Below, piece after piece: positions 1 to 6,008 of a stretch of 6,008 nt of DNA. The translations under genes were made by a program, and so were the position numbers. The stretch is from an uncultured Bacteroidales bacterium. Lineage in GTDB: Bacteria; Bacteroidota; Bacteroidia; Bacteroidales; Paludibacteraceae. Where the stretch lies: contig CAMJFV010000136.1 in assembly GCA_946405045.1 (NCBI GenBank), positions 1 to 6,008 on the forward strand. The letters are read 5' to 3'. The notes beneath the pieces were generated by a model. The model was not told the origin of the DNA and searched no databases. It saw only the letters and a program-made list of their open reading frames with translations. Positions within the stretch are counted from its first letter, which is position 1, and each line of letters starts with the position of its first letter.

Positions 1-3000
1 TGACGGAGGAACTGACATTACATTGTCATCTGGAGATGTTGTGATAAGTGACCTTACTCCAGGAGAACACGAAATCAAGTATACTGTGACAGATGTGACA
101 GGCAAAACTTCAACCGTCACTCAAAAAGTCAATGTGGTTGACAATGTGGCTCCAACTATTGAATGTCTTGCCGACTTTGACGTCTATGTCCAGCCAAACA
201 ACGGATGTAAGTCTGATTCGACAGCGACAGTCCAGATGTTGAAGAATGCTTATGTTAAGGCAAACGCAGCGTCTGCAACAGAAATCACAACTGCAACTAA
301 TGAAAATAATATACCATACGCATATACAAAGGATGGAGATGGCAACGTCGACAAAGTATATGATGAGTGTGGTAAGGAGTTGTCGTTCTTTGTTGGATTG
401 ACTAAGGAAGAGGAGAAATCTTCTGTAGATGTGAGTGTCACACTGGATGATAATGAAACATATGTTTATTGGACATTGAAGGATGTGTATGACAATGTTT
501 CAAGATGTTCTACTCTTGTTTCTCCAAAAGATTCGACTAAGCCAGAAATTGCTCAGTCTCTGGATGTCTTGAAACTTGACGGAACAGATGGCGACGGCAA
601 GTGTCAGGGCGTGTCAGATCTTTCTTACAATACAATCTCAAATATGCTTAATATAAGTGATTGTAGTGAGACAGAGATCTCTTATGTGATTGTTCATGAA
701 GACGGTACAACAACGTCGGCTAAGATAGTTGAGAATGACGCATTCTATAAGTTCAAAGAGACATTGAATGATGGCGACGTGATTGAGTGGATTGCGACAG
801 ATAAGTTCCAGAATGTCAATTCAGTAAGACAGGAGGTTGAAATCGTCGATAAGAAAGCACCTCAGGTTGATTGTGATAAATTGGTCAAGAATATCGAGAT
901 CACAAGCAATGAGATAGCAGCTGGTATATGTATAGATAATGATTATCTAATCAACCACAAGAATTTGTTCACAGGATTGAAATCTGGTGACGAGCGTTGG
1001 GTTAAGGATAATTGTACTGATTTCGAAGATATTGTGGTTACTTCTAAACGTTCGGATGGAAAGAACAATGGAGATCAGGCTGATCTATCTGCTCCATTTG
1101 TAGTTGGCTCTACAACTGTCAACTGGACATTTACTGATGAGGCTGGAAATTCTGATTTCTGTCCACAGATAATCAATATCATTAATAACCCACCAGCAAT
1201 TGTCTGTGAACCATCAGTTGTTAATGTTCCGATCACAAGAGAGAATGACTGCAATACAACTTATAAGATTGAGGCTGATAAGGTGATCGCAGATTTGCGT
1301 CGTGGCGTCTTGATCGATAAGAATTATATCGATGCCGACGGAAATATCTTGAATGGCATGACTGAAGGAGAGATTGACGATTTGCTTCATAAGAGTGATT
1401 GTGGAAATGATTTGAAACTTGATTCTGATGTTGACGTTCCTCTTAATCCAGATGGATCATTCACATTTGAGATTGGCAAGGAGGTTGTTGTGACATATCG
1501 TGTCTATGATGACCTTGGAAATGAAAGCTTCTGCACTGTGACTTATAAACCAGTTGATGAGGAGAAACCATACGTTTCTAAGAACGAATTCTCATCTACG
1601 ATTGAGAGAGGTGCTAATTGCCAGTACACATACTCTAATACGAAGAGTGATTTCTTGAATAGACTTGACGCTGCAGATTGTAGCAGTATGAAAGTTTATT
1701 ATGAGATTGATGGAGAAAAGGCGGAATTGGAAAACAAGATGACATATCCAGACTTTGACAGCGAGATTGGCAATGAGACAATCAAGTGGACGATAGAGGA
1801 TGCGTTTGGCAATTTCACTGAGGTAGTTGAGACTGTTAATAAGGTGGACCGTATAGCTCCGTCTGTGGCATGTCCGACTGATCCGATCAAGATGCCTATA
1901 GATGACGATTGTCATGCTAGTGTGTCTATGACAAACGAACAGGTTATTGCCATGATGCGTGCTGGTGCGGTGCTTCCTGCAATCAACGATGATTCGTTGA
2001 AGAAGATTATGGGTGTCGATTTGTATGGCATGATCAACGACGCTGAGAAGGAAACAGTGACTCATGATTGTGGAGAGACGGTACACCTTCTAGTTAAGGA
2101 TGGCGAATCATATGTAGAGAAAGATGAGGTTGTCGTCAATGTACAATATGGAGAGACTGTAACCATGGAGTTTGCAGTGCGTGATTCTTCAGGTAATGAG
2201 AATAAGTGTAGCCTGACATTTGTTGCCGCTGATACGACAGCACCTAAGATTACATCTCAGGATACAGTTAAACTATATTATGAAGAGTCTGAGTGTAAGT
2301 GTACATATTCTAAGACTCGTGAGGAGATAGAGAGAATGCTGAATATCAGAGATTGTGATAAGAATACGACAATTTCTTACACTTTGGATGGTGTTACCAG
2401 ACCTATGGATGACAATTTCGAAATGTCTCTATTGGATGGAGACATGAAGAATATTACATGGACGGTGACTGATGCAAGCGGAAATTCTTCATCAGAAATT
2501 CTGACTATAGTGGCTTATGATACTATAGCTCCTAAGTTTGATTGTAGCAGCTTGCCTTCTGAATTGATTGTTGAACTTCATAATCATGGAGATGAGGCTA
2601 CATTCGAGAAATTTGAGGAAGTCGGACTTGATACGTCTATCATTTTTGAGGATAGTTGTAGAGGAACTTTGAAACCGTCATTTATCAGAGAGGATGGCAA
2701 GAATGTATTCCTGGATATTTATCCTGCAAATGACACAACGGTCTTGTACACTACATTCACGGATATGGCTTCTAATAGCCAAACATGTAAGCAGGATTTG
2801 ATTGTCAAGGATATGATCAAGCCGGTTATCATTTGTCCTCATGATTATGATACTTTCGCTTGTGACGATAATCTTCCATATATCGCTAAAAACATTGAGG
2901 AGTTTAAGACATATTTGTATGGCGATGTTTTGGATATTCAAAATGTGATTCCAGATAAGTTCACTCACAAAGATGAATTTGTCGGAGACAAGTGTGAGAG

Positions 3001-4969
3001 CACATTGACTCGTACTTACACAATATATGATATCTTTGGCGGATCATCTTCGTGTGTCAGCAAGATACATGTAAAGGATGATGTTCCTCCTGTATGGACA
3101 GAAAAATTGGATGCAGAAAGCATGTTCCTGGCATGTGAAAATCAGTCTCCAGAATTTTATATTCCTAAGGCAGCTGATGCATGTTCTGATTACACTGCTG
3201 TATTGTCTAAGACAACAACAACCAGAGTATATGATGTCACAAAATGTGAATACTATAATTACGATGTCACATACAAGTATTTTGCAGTGGATGGTTGTGG
3301 TAATGTAAACCATGATAGCATAACATTTGTAGTCTCTGTTCGTGATACCAACAAACCGAAGTTTGAGGTTCCTGACTGGTTCTTAGAGGGAGATGTCGCA
3401 GCTAAGTCGGATGGACAGTGTAATATGCAGGTCCCTGATTTGCAGGTGTTCGCATTAAATTGGGATGACCCTTGTGCAGCTGCTTCTGTATTGACATTCA
3501 ATCAGGAACCTGCAGCAGGAACAATTATTAATAGCAACACAGTGGCTAAGATGGTGTTGACGGATGTTTGTGGAAATAGTTTCACTGTAGAAAAGGAAAT
3601 TAGAGTTCCAAAACGTAAGGATATTGTGACTGCTACGGCTAGTGATTTTGTTAAGTGTGAAGGTTCTGAACTTGAAGTTAGATTGATGTCAGACACGATT
3701 ATTACCTCTGTTGGTAAGTCTAATATCTTGCAGGAGGACGGAACATACAAAGAAGTTGAGTCTAATGTCGTTTATGATGTCTATAAGGATTCAATTGCTG
3801 TTCCAAATCTTGTATACAGTAATAATAAGACGACATTCGGTTTGAGATTCTCTTCTGATCCTGAGAAGATAGCTCAGTATACAGCAATAGACAAACTTAC
3901 TCAGACTGGAACATATTATTACGTCGCTCAGGATATGAATACCGGATGTGCGGATACGGCGTCAGCTTATATCGGCATCCGTCAGCGTCCTCGTGTAGCA
4001 ATGTCTAGTGTTGATACTGTTGAGGCTTGTGAATATCAGGCGTTGGCTGTCAACGGAATGGCTGGCGACTATAAGGATATCCTTAATGTATGTGTTGAGG
4101 ATATGGGTGCTGAGATAATCGAGGAAGGTTGGATGATTGGCGGAGTCAAGTATAAATGTGATCCTATTTCTCATGTCCATGATGGAACACGTATGATATA
4201 TTACGCTGTTAATGAGTGTGGTATGACATCTTCAGACAGTTCACCTGCTTGGCGTTGTGAGTATGTATACAACCGTGAGAATGGTACATTTGAGTCTGAT
4301 CTTACAACGGCTCAGATGATGAAGGATACAGTGTCTAACGGAGCTCCGTTGAAGGTTCACCAGAAAATTAATCCAGACAGTATGCTTCTTACCGCTATAC
4401 TTGAAGGACGCTCACGTGTATGGGTCGGTGAGAGTGTTTCTCTTGACATGAAGTCTATATATAAGAACAAAGGAATCGAATATCACTGGTATCAGGTGGT
4501 TGGCGACGTGGATGTCTCAAGTCAGATGTTTGATGGCTATGGAAATGTTTTGGAGGATTATATCAATCCTCTTGACGACGCTGATGAGTTGTTGGCTGTT
4601 TCTTCTATTTCGGATCCTGATTTCGGTTCTTACTTCTATGAGAACTTGTTGGACACTACATTGTTCTATGTTGTTGTGACTGATAATGTATGTACTTCGG
4701 CAGCAAGTAATGTGGTTAAAGTAGAGACTTTCGATTTCATCCCTACCGCGATTACACCACACAATTCTAAGGATTTGAATGATGTGTTCATGCCTGGCTT
4801 CCATGTTGAGATATTCAACCGCTATGGCAACAAGGTGTTTGAGGGTGATGACGGATGGAACGGAACGATCCGAGGTGAACTAGCGGACCCTACCGTCTAC
4901 TACTATGTGCTTACAATGAAGGATGGCTCAACGAGAAAGGGTTCTGTTGAGGTTGTCTACTTCAAGTGA
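1..4969 (+). CDS. Giant multidomain HYR-repeat surface protein with T9SS type B sorting domain (5' partial)
   Basis: Frame open from the window edge (first full codon at position 2) to TGA at 4967-4969, giving 1655 visible residues. The N-terminus and signal peptide are upstream. The TTG at 23 is not a credible start: the frame continues before it in the middle of a repeat and no signal peptide follows. Residues here are counted from that TTG. Order seen: tail of one repeat (1-40), eleven HYR-like repeats (41-1197), about three Ig/PKD-like segments (1198-1570), CHU_C sorting domain (1571-1648). Repeats begin with D-x-x-(A/K/P)-P and end with W/Y-(T/I/R)-x-x-D-x-x-(G)N. There are 45 cysteines, mostly at fixed repeat positions, suggesting disulfides in an exported protein. 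No catalytic motif is recognised. Family knowledge: such proteins cross the outer membrane by T9SS and are often adhesins. Adhesin function is inference; the export route is well supported. The gene ends in TGA-TAA followed by a terminator. Confidence 0.93.
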   Translation, partial: DGGTDITLSSGDVVISDLTPGEHEIKYTVTDVTGKTSTVTQKVNVVDNVAPTIECLADFDVYVQPNNGCKSDSTATVQMLKNAYVKANAASATEITTATNENNIPYAYTKDGDGNVDKVYDECGKELSFFVGLTKEEEKSSVDVSVTLDDNETYVYWTLKDVYDNVSRCSTLVSPKDSTKPEIAQSLDVLKLDGTDGDGKCQGVSDLSYNTISNMLNISDCSETEISYVIVHEDGTTTSAKIVENDAFYKFKETLNDGDVIEWIATDKFQNVNSVRQEVEIVDKKAPQVDCDKLVKNIEITSNEIAAGICIDNDYLINHKNLFTGLKSGDERWVKDNCTDFEDIVVTSKRSDGKNNGDQADLSAPFVVGSTTVNWTFTDEAGNSDFCPQIINIINNPPAIVCEPSVVNVPITRENDCNTTYKIEADKVIADLRRGVLIDKNYIDADGNILNGMTEGEIDDLLHKSDCGNDLKLDSDVDVPLNPDGSFTFEIGKEVVVTYRVYDDLGNESFCTVTYKPVDEEKPYVSKNEFSSTIERGANCQYTYSNTKSDFLNRLDAADCSSMKVYYEIDGEKAELENKMTYPDFDSEIGNETIKWTIEDAFGNFTEVVETVNKVDRIAPSVACPTDPIKMPIDDDCHASVSMTNEQVIAMMRAGAVLPAINDDSLKKIMGVDLYGMINDAEKETVTHDCGETVHLLVKDGESYVEKDEVVVNVQYGETVTMEFAVRDSSGNENKCSLTFVAADTTAPKITSQDTVKLYYEESECKCTYSKTREEIERMLNIRDCDKNTTISYTLDGVTRPMDDNFEMSLLDGDMKNITWTVTDASGNSSSEILTIVAYDTIAPKFDCSSLPSELIVELHNHGDEATFEKFEEVGLDTSIIFEDSCRGTLKPSFIREDGKNVFLDIYPANDTTVLYTTFTDMASNSQTCKQDLIVKDMIKPVIICPHDYDTFACDDNLPYIAKNIEEFKTYLYGDVLDIQNVIPDKFTHKDEFVGDKCESTLTRTYTIYDIFGGSSSCVSKIHVKDDVPPVWTEKLDAESMFLACENQSPEFYIPKAADACSDYTAVLSKTTTTRVYDVTKCEYYNYDVTYKYFAVDGCGNVNHDSITFVVSVRDTNKPKFEVPDWFLEGDVAAKSDGQCNMQVPDLQVFALNWDDPCAAASVLTFNQEPAAGTIINSNTVAKMVLTDVCGNSFTVEKEIRVPKRKDIVTATASDFVKCEGSELEVRLMSDTIITSVGKSNILQEDGTYKEVESNVVYDVYKDSIAVPNLVYSNNKTTFGLRFSSDPEKIAQYTAIDKLTQTGTYYYVAQDMNTGCADTASAYIGIRQRPRVAMSSVDTVEACEYQALAVNGMAGDYKDILNVCVEDMGAEIIEEGWMIGGVKYKCDPISHVHDGTRMIYYAVNECGMTSSDSSPAWRCEYVYNRENGTFESDLTTAQMMKDTVSNGAPLKVHQKINPDSMLLTAILEGRSRVWVGESVSLDMKSIYKNKGIEYHWYQVVGDVDVSSQMFDGYGNVLEDYINPLDDADELLAVSSISDPDFGSYFYENLLDTTLFYVVVTDNVCTSAASNVVKVETFDFIPTAITPHNSKDLNDVFMPGFHVEIFNRYGNKVFEGDDGWNGTIRGELADPTVYYYVLTMKDGSTRKGSVEVVYFK
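143..3613 (+). repeat. Array of eleven degenerate HYR-like protein repeats
   Basis: Protein-level tandem repeats of 89-130 residues within the large CDS. Approximate boundaries: R1 143-532, R2 533-850, R3 851-1183, R4 1184-1558, R5 1559-1849, R6 1850-2233, R7 2234-2521, R8 2522-2812, R9 2813-3079, R10 3080-3346, R11 3347-3613. Each starts after a linker such as DNVAP, DKKAP, DTTAP, DTIAP or DTNKP and closes with a motif such as WTFTDEAGN, WTIEDAFGN or WTVTDASGN. This is the layout of the HYR (hyalin repeat) immunoglobulin-like fold, seen in many Bacteroidota surface proteins. Two subtypes are visible: a long form with four cysteines (R1, R3, R4, R6) and a form with two or three cysteines (R2, R5, R7) carrying a DC motif mid-domain. 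R8-R11 are more divergent. Boundaries were set by eye from the linkers and are accurate to a few residues. Confidence 0.8.
3614..4732 (+). other. Ig/PKD-like stalk region between HYR array and sorting domain
   Basis: Protein region of about 373 residues (1198-1570) within the large CDS, without the D-x-x-x-P linkers of the preceding array. Three segments can be suggested. Residues 1201-1320 contain KCEGSELEVRL, then GTYYYVAQDMNTGC, then a strand and P; this is the usual pattern of Ig/PKD-like domains in T9SS adhesins, with C1212 and C1309 possibly bonded. Residues 1321-1450 are cysteine-rich (C1336, C1357, C1379, C1399, C1412) and match nothing I recognise. Residues 1451-1570 contain WVGESVSLD, then YHWYQVVGD, then LFYVVVTDNVC, again Ig-like. 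The likely role is a spacer or ligand-binding stalk; this is inference from strand patterns. Confidence 0.5.
4733..4966 (+). other. T9SS type B C-terminal sorting domain (CHU_C / gliding-motility C-terminal family)
   Basis: The last 78 residues (1571-1648) follow the family layout: FIPTAITPH, then LNDVFMPGF, VEIFNRYGNKVFEG, GWNGTIRGE, YYYVLTMKDG and a terminal GSVEVVYFK. In known members this domain directs the protein through the type IX system to the cell surface or medium. Type B domains, unlike the shorter type A, are typical of large adhesins such as SprB and rely on partner proteins of the PorP/SprF kind. Two positions depart from the commonest form: TPHNSKDLND where TPNGDGxND is usual, and ADPTVYYY where a P-G-V-Y turn is usual. 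Neither change suggests loss of function. The domain implies that the host genome encodes a T9SS. Confidence 0.9.
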
Positions 4970-4990
4970 TAATCTATAGAGATTTGTATG

Positions 4991-5028
4991 AAAAGAATCG
5001 GTGGTCGGTAGATCTCCGATTCTTTTTT
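4991..5028 (+). terminator. Strong Rho-independent terminator after the surface-protein gene
   Basis: A perfect 11-bp inverted repeat, AAAAGAATCGG (4991-5001) with CCGATTCTTTT (5016-5026), encloses a 14-nt loop and runs into six T residues (5023-5028). It begins 21 nt past the TGA stop, so it should end transcription of the large gene. The A-run on the 5' arm gives a T-run on the other strand, so it could also work in reverse, but no convergent gene is visible. Confidence 0.9.
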
Positions 5029-5147
5029 ATTGATTGTCATAGGTTATGAGAAAGCACGAATCAGTGATTGCTCGAAATGTTATGATGTATGTTTCTTCGG
5101 TGAAATGGGGGATTTAACGCTCAAAGTGTCCGTATAATCAGCCACTT

Positions 5148-5180
5148 GAAACGATTCTCCATATTTACGAAACGATTTTC
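5148..5180 (+). promoter_or_regulatory. Tandem 12-bp direct repeats, putative activator binding site
   Basis: GAAACGATTCTC (5148-5159) and GAAACGATTTTC (5169-5180) match at 11 of 12 positions and start exactly 21 bp apart, two turns of B-DNA, so a regulator could contact both on the same face. The second copy ends 24 nt before the TAnnTTTG box. If that box is used, the pair covers roughly -69 to -36, a normal place for an activator. Family knowledge: AraC-type DNA-binding domains, including those of Bacteroidota hybrid two-component systems that control polysaccharide genes, often bind direct repeats about 21 bp apart. The repeat and its spacing are seen; the operator role is inferred. Confidence 0.55.
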
Positions 5181-5204
5181 AATAGCTCTCTTTCCTCTTA
5201 ACCC

Positions 5205-5212
5205 TACCTTTG
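5205..5212 (+). promoter_or_regulatory. Putative Bacteroidota -7 promoter element for the GH74 gene
   Basis: TACCTTTG fully matches the Bacteroidota -7 consensus TAnnTTTG. It would place the transcript start near 5216-5219 and give a leader of about 41-44 nt before the ATG at 5260. No good TTTG -33 element occurs at the expected distance upstream (about 5180-5190 reads TCAATAGCTCT), which fits a promoter that needs an activator. The short consensus can occur by chance, but its position between terminator and start codon supports it. Confidence 0.6.
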
Positions 5213-5259
5213 TCGAAAATTGAACAAGTAGACAAAAGGGTTATTATAAATCTTACGCT

Positions 5260-5322
5260 ATGAGACTAAAACATTTATTTCCGTTTGCTTTTCTAGCCGC
5301 GTTTTCTATGGATGCGTTGGCT
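5260..5322 (+). other. Signal peptide of the GH74 protein
   Basis: Residues 1-21 have two early basic residues (R2, K4), a hydrophobic stretch LFPFAFLAAF and an A-L-A signal peptidase I site before D22. There is no cysteine near the site, so it is not a lipoprotein. This implies Sec export to the periplasm, and T9SS passage is possible if a sorting domain lies at the unseen C-terminus. Confidence 0.85.
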
Positions 5323-6008
5323 GATAAGGTTGTGATGGATTTCGAAGACGGCGAGACTACAGGCTCAGGATGGAATATGACAGAGTCTATCGTAGACAAT
5401 CCTGTGAAGTGTGGAAACAATTCATCTAAATGTGAGTTGGTGGAACCAGATGAGGCATGGGGTATGACAGGTGTGTGGATCGAATACAATCGTGGCACAG
5501 AATTCATAGTCGCAGATATCTTCATGAATAAGGATGGTGATATCACTATGCGCGACAACATGCAGAATACTGATGATACGAACAATAACGTGGTTGTTTC
5601 TATCAAGGGTGGTGTTTGGAACAGAGTCGCTTTCGATACGCGTTCTTTTGAATCTATTTCCGACAATCAGATGGTCTATTTTGGTAGGTCATCGTCTCCT
5701 TTCTATATCGACAATATCAAAGTGACATCTACTATGCCTACTGAGTATGACTGTACAAAGGAAGAGAAAAAGGCTGATGTGGATTACACTTTCGGTCGTG
5801 TTAAGATTGGCGGTGGTGGATTTGTCGCTGGAATCGTGGCTGAAGGATCAACAATGATCGCACGTACAGATGTGGGTGGAGCATACATCCGTAACCATGC
5901 AGACTGCTCATGGGAACCAATCACTGATTTCATATCTGAGGATGACAAGGGTCTTTATTCGATCGAGGCTGCTGCTATCGATCCGTCAAATCATAAAAAT
6001 ATATATCT
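5260..6008 (+). CDS. Secreted GH74-family glycoside hydrolase, probable xyloglucanase (3' partial)
   Basis: ATG at 5260 is the only plausible start: an in-frame TGA lies at 5221-5223 and no other start codon falls between. The frame stays open for 249 codons to the window edge. Residues 1-21 form a signal peptide (basic start MRLKH, hydrophobic core, A-L-A before the cut at 21/22), with no lipobox. Residues 22-155 form an all-beta module starting VVMDFEDGE and ending YIDNIKVTS, resembling jelly-roll carbohydrate-binding modules; its family is not assigned. A short linker leads to residues 179-249, which match the GH74 N-terminus: VKIGGGGFVAGIV, ARTDVGGAYI, W-x-P-I-T-D-F, ISEDD and AAAIDP. The Asp of RTDVGG (D204) corresponds to one of the two catalytic aspartates known in GH74. 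Family members cut xyloglucan by an inverting mechanism on seven-bladed propellers. The second catalytic Asp and any sorting domain lie beyond the window. No clear Shine-Dalgarno site is present; AAAAGGG at 5234-5240 is too far from the ATG. Confidence 0.88.
   Translation, partial: MRLKHLFPFAFLAAFSMDALADKVVMDFEDGETTGSGWNMTESIVDNPVKCGNNSSKCELVEPDEAWGMTGVWIEYNRGTEFIVADIFMNKDGDITMRDNMQNTDDTNNNVVVSIKGGVWNRVAFDTRSFESISDNQMVYFGRSSSPFYIDNIKVTSTMPTEYDCTKEEKKADVDYTFGRVKIGGGGFVAGIVAEGSTMIARTDVGGAYIRNHADCSWEPITDFISEDDKGLYSIEAAAIDPSNHKNIY

Larger units (their letters stand above)
5029..5259. other. Intergenic region carrying the promoter region of the GH74 gene
   Basis: A 231-nt stretch between the terminator and the next start codon. 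It contains the paired direct repeats at 5148-5180 and the TAnnTTTG box at 5205-5212, listed separately. The first 90 or so bases contain only a 23-codon open frame (5046-5117) with no ribosome-binding signal. I see no RNA gene or riboswitch-like structure. Confidence 0.7.

Noticed and set aside
23..25. TTG as the start codon of the large protein
   Set aside because: The same frame is open back to position 2, the sequence is in the middle of a repeat, and no signal peptide follows although the C-terminal sorting domain requires export. The true start is upstream of the window.
1592..2086. 164-codon open frame on the minus strand
   Set aside because: It lies wholly inside the large plus-strand gene, whose repeat motifs continue unbroken through it. 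The minus-strand product has low-complexity His/Arg/Ile-rich content and no recognisable domain.
5046..5117. 23-codon open frame (MRKHES...) in the intergenic gap
   Set aside because: It is short, has no ribosome-binding signal or recognisable product, and such a frame is expected by chance.
5121..5149. Inverted repeat TCAAAGTG / CACTTGA
   Set aside because: The match is imperfect, with a bulge, only about 7 bp long, and has no following T-run. It is too weak to call as an operator or terminator and overlaps the first direct repeat by two bases.
5234..5240. AAAAGGG as a ribosome-binding site for the GH74 gene
   Set aside because: It ends 19 nt before the ATG, well beyond normal spacing, and Bacteroidota commonly initiate without a Shine-Dalgarno site.
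5253..5666. 137-codon open frame on the minus strand
   Set aside because: It is antisense to the signal peptide and N-terminal module of the GH74 gene, which has clear coding evidence. The Ser/Thr-rich product has no recognisable domain.

Overview
The window reads as DNA from a Bacteroidota bacterium, most likely of the order Bacteroidales. Three things point there. The first gene ends in a C-terminal sorting domain of the type IX secretion system (T9SS). A sequence matching the Bacteroidota -7 element TAnnTTTG lies ahead of the second gene. Neither gene start nor surrounding DNA shows a convincing Shine-Dalgarno site. Base composition is moderately AT-rich throughout. I cannot name a species.

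Layout. Positions 1-4969 (+) hold the 3' part of one very large gene whose start lies before the window. It encodes a modular extracellular protein. About eleven HYR-like beta-sandwich repeats (143-3613) are followed by about three Ig/PKD-like segments (3614-4732) and a T9SS type B sorting domain of the CHU_C/gliding-motility family (4733-4966). Tandem stop codons TGA-TAA and a strong intrinsic terminator (4991-5028) close this transcription unit. The gap 5029-5259 holds no convincing gene. It carries a pair of 12-bp direct repeats exactly 21 bp apart (5148-5180) and a TAnnTTTG box (5205-5212), which together look like an activator-dependent promoter. At 5260 (+) a second gene begins and runs off the window. 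It encodes a secreted protein with a signal peptide, an all-beta N-terminal module and the start of a glycoside hydrolase family 74 (GH74) catalytic domain, so it is probably a xyloglucan-active enzyme.

How they may work together. The first protein has no visible catalytic motif and looks like a surface adhesin or stalk. The second is a polysaccharide hydrolase. A shared role in attaching to and breaking down plant cell wall is plausible, but it is inferred only from their being neighbours. The terminator and separate promoter argue that they are transcribed separately.

Most notable are the internal organisation of the repeat array (two repeat subtypes with different cysteine patterns, arranged as duplicated two-domain units) and the putative tandem operator ahead of the GH74 gene. 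I found no RNA gene, insertion sequence, CRISPR array or phage element.
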